From contig JAHLBL010000089.1 of assembly GCA_020625635.1 (NCBI GenBank), forward strand, positions 1 to 6,684: 6,684 nt of DNA, given 5' to 3'. Numbering within the stretch: position 1 is the first letter of the stretch; every line of letters starts with the position of its first letter. The notes below the pieces were generated by a model. That model was not told the DNA's origin. It did not search any database and worked only from the letters and a program-made list of their open reading frames with translations. Shown one piece after another: positions 5,234 through 6,684 of the stretch. The position numbers were made by a program, and so were the translations under genes. The DNA is from a bacterium (GTDB lineage Bacteria > Bacillota > Clostridia > Oscillospirales > Acutalibacteraceae).

Positions 5234-6169
5234 ATGGACTATTATCAGACAAAAGCCATAAAAAAGACTTCAAACCAGATCGGCTTTCTTGTTTTAATTT
5301 CATTTATAATAATGATTGCCGTTACTTATATAGGGATCGCAATAACACAATCCGCGGACGCTATTGTTCTATGGAGCGGAATAACCTCTCTCGTCTCGAT
5401 GTTCATTGTCGGTGTTATATTCATAAAAGCAACGGACAGTAAATTCAACGAGCTTATCCCTCTTAAAAAAGTTAAAAAAGGATATTTCGTTCCGCTGGTT
5501 CTTATCGCTACGGCTGTATCGCTCATTTCAAACTATATGGCAGATATTCTTCTGAACAACTTGTCGCTGATAGGAATAAAAACGAAATACCCTCCTTCGT
5601 TTGAAGCGGCGGAGAATACTCCTCTTGAAGCGTTACTAACAATTCTTTCCGTAGCTATTATTCCTCCGTTAGCTGAAGAGTTTTTATTCAGAGGAATTAT
5701 ACTTAACAAGTTAAAACCATTCGGAATTAATTTCGCGATTTTCACATCTTCGTTATTATTCGGTTTAATGCACGGAAACCTCGTACAAACTCCGTTTGCT
5801 TTCGTAGTTGGGCTTGCTTTCGCGTATGTTACAGTAAAATCGGGTTCGATTCTTCCGTCAATAATTTCTCATTTTCTTATTAATTTTTCAAGCGTAATGG
5901 TGAGTATGTATTCCGATTCACAGCTTGACGACAATATCGCAACAATAGTATATATCTCTTTTTCACTTATCGTCATTATCGGCGGAATAGTATCCGCTTT
6001 CTTACTCTCAAAACATAAAGGCTTTTTCAATGTTTATTCCAATGTTCAATTTAAATTTGGATGTACATTGCGAGAATCGCTGACCACTGTAGGAATGATA
6101 CTCTCGATTATCGCGCTGACGCTTGAGCTGATAGCAAGCAGTGAATTATGGGGCCTGAGTTTTATATGA
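5234..6169 (+). CDS. CPBP family intramembrane metalloprotease (CAAX protease/Rce1-like)
   Basis: A 311-residue polytopic membrane protein with about eight hydrophobic segments (roughly 18-38, 44-64, 86-106, 130-146, 160-180, 184-203, 208-226, 235-258, plus one near the end at 284-303). The core has the CPBP motifs: EEFLFRG with E148, E149 and R153; FGLMH with F176 and H180; and HFLIN with H213 and N217. These form the glutamate/histidine metal site of the Rce1-type intramembrane protease family, and all are intact. In Gram-positive bacteria such proteins take part in peptide maturation, immunity to self-made bacteriocins or envelope functions; the substrate here is unknown and no bacteriocin-like small gene is visible nearby. 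ATG 5234 follows AAGGA (5221-5225) with an 8-nt spacer. It is divergent from the polymer operon and overlaps tadA by 22 nt, so both probably share one transcript. Confidence 0.9.
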   Translation: MDYYQTKAIKKTSNQIGFLVLISFIIMIAVTYIGIAITQSADAIVLWSGITSLVSMFIVGVIFIKATDSKFNELIPLKKVKKGYFVPLVLIATAVSLISNYMADILLNNLSLIGIKTKYPPSFEAAENTPLEALLTILSVAIIPPLAEEFLFRGIILNKLKPFGINFAIFTSSLLFGLMHGNLVQTPFAFVVGLAFAYVTVKSGSILPSIISHFLINFSSVMVSMYSDSQLDDNIATIVYISFSLIVIIGGIVSAFLLSKHKGFFNVYSNVQFKFGCTLRESLTTVGMILSIIALTLELIASSELWGLSFI

Positions 6170-6603
6170 GCCTGGCGCTGAAAGAGGCGCAAAAGGCATA
6201 TGATTTGGGAGAAGTTCCCGTTGGAGCGGTTGTCGTAAAAGGCGATGAAGTAATTGCGACTGCTTATAACAGACGTGAAACAGGTAAAAACGCGCTGTAT
6301 CACGCCGAGACCGAAGCAATTTTCAAGGCATGCGAAAGGCTTGGCGGATGGAGGCTCTGGGAATGTACGCTGTATGTAACGCTCGAGCCCTGCCCTATGT
6401 GCGCGGGAGCTATAGTTAACGCAAGAATACCCGAAGTTCACTTCGGCGCATATGATGATAAAAACGGAGCCTGCTGTTCAGCGTTACACCTTTTTAATAT
6501 GGAAAACAACTTTCAGCCCAAGTTTACTGGCGGAGTTATGGAGGAAGAGTGCAGCTCCTTAATAAAAGAATTTTTTAAAAATATGCGAAAAAAGAAGTCC
6601 TGA
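6148..6603 (+). CDS. tadA: tRNA-specific adenosine deaminase TadA
   Basis: TadA converts adenosine 34 of the tRNA-Arg(ACG) anticodon to inosine, allowing wobble decoding. The 151-residue protein shows the zinc deaminase signature: HAE with H52 and catalytic E54, and EPCPMCAG with C82 and C85. Also present are GEVPVGAVVV near the N-terminus, YNRRE with N41, and the C-terminal EEECSSLIKEFFKNMRKKK that is typical of TadA. Two starts are possible. ATG 6148 overlaps the protease gene by 22 nt and gives PEFYMSLAL, which fits the E-x-aromatic-M pattern before the first helix in TadA of E. coli and B. subtilis. ATG 6166 would make a 4-nt ATGA stop-start overlap. Neither has a clear ribosome binding site, so translation is probably coupled to the protease gene. 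The first start is preferred on homology. Confidence 0.92.
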   Translation: MGPEFYMSLALKEAQKAYDLGEVPVGAVVVKGDEVIATAYNRRETGKNALYHAETEAIFKACERLGGWRLWECTLYVTLEPCPMCAGAIVNARIPEVHFGAYDDKNGACCSALHLFNMENNFQPKFTGGVMEEECSSLIKEFFKNMRKKKS

Positions 6604-6651
6604 AACGGCAATATCATTAAGATAAGCCAAAGGGTGCAAAACAAAAAAAAG

Positions 6652-6680
6652 ACACACTTGCGAAAGCAGGTGTGTTTTTT
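6652..6680 (+). terminator. Intrinsic terminator after tadA
   Basis: A 10-bp stem, ACACACTTGC with GCAGGTGTGT (one G-T wobble), is closed by a GAAA tetraloop and followed by a T-run (6676-6680). It lies 48 nt after the tadA stop. An A-run (6643-6650) precedes it, so it could also work on the minus strand. Positions 6604-6651 hold no other recognisable feature. Confidence 0.93.
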
Positions 6681-6684
6681 CGTA

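Noticed and set aside
6046..6441. Minus-strand open frame of 131 codons across the protease-tadA junction
   Set aside because: It runs antisense to two conserved genes whose motifs are intact, and no start signal supports it.
6604..6684. SRP RNA (ffs), which sometimes follows tadA in Firmicutes
   Set aside because: The region is only 81 nt, holds a simple terminator hairpin, and shows no SRP domain IV-like sequence.
1..6684. CRISPR arrays, insertion sequences, integrase or phage genes, toxin-antitoxin pairs
   Set aside because: No direct-repeat arrays, terminal inverted repeats or matching protein families were seen. The region looks like stable core chromosome plus a cell-surface operon.

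Overview
The window reads as a chromosomal segment of a Gram-positive Clostridia bacterium, most likely from the Oscillospiraceae/Ruminococcus neighbourhood. The grounds are the infC-rpmI order behind an attenuator leader, strong GGAGG ribosome binding sites, near-consensus sigma-A promoters in AT-rich gaps, and the protein variants. The genus is inferred, not proven. No mobile element, CRISPR array, tRNA or rRNA is visible.

Layout: (1) Positions 1-775, minus strand, hold the start of the translation-factor operon: a perfect TTGACA-17-TATAAT promoter, a leader of about 135 nt with a terminator hairpin and a competing antiterminator pairing, infC (IF-3, apparently with a non-AUG start) and the first 15 codons of rpmI (L35). 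(2) Positions 779-5010, minus strand, hold a tight four-gene operon, transcribed in the order IspD/TarI-type cytidylyltransferase, GatD-like zinc polyol-phosphate dehydrogenase, ribulose-phosphate-3-epimerase-family protein, and a TagB/TagF/TarL-type CDP-polyol phosphotransferase. Gaps are 14, 11 and 19 nt. (3) Positions 5011-5233 are a divergent intergenic region with two minus-strand promoters, a 22-bp near-perfect palindrome between them, and one plus-strand promoter. (4) Positions 5234-6684, plus strand, hold a CPBP-family intramembrane protease overlapping tadA (tRNA adenosine deaminase), closed by a strong GNRA-loop terminator.

How the genes fit together: the four-gene operon looks like a self-contained route from a pentose-phosphate ketose to a polyol phosphate, then to a CDP-polyol, then to a poly(polyol-phosphate) surface polymer. 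It resembles the ribitol teichoic acid TarI-TarJ-TarL logic. The reductase, however, is of the GatD type with both zinc sites instead of a classical TarJ, and an epimerase is built in, so the exact polyol (ribitol, arabinitol or other) is open. This operon and the regulatory architecture of the infC leader are the most interesting content. All proteins belong to known families.
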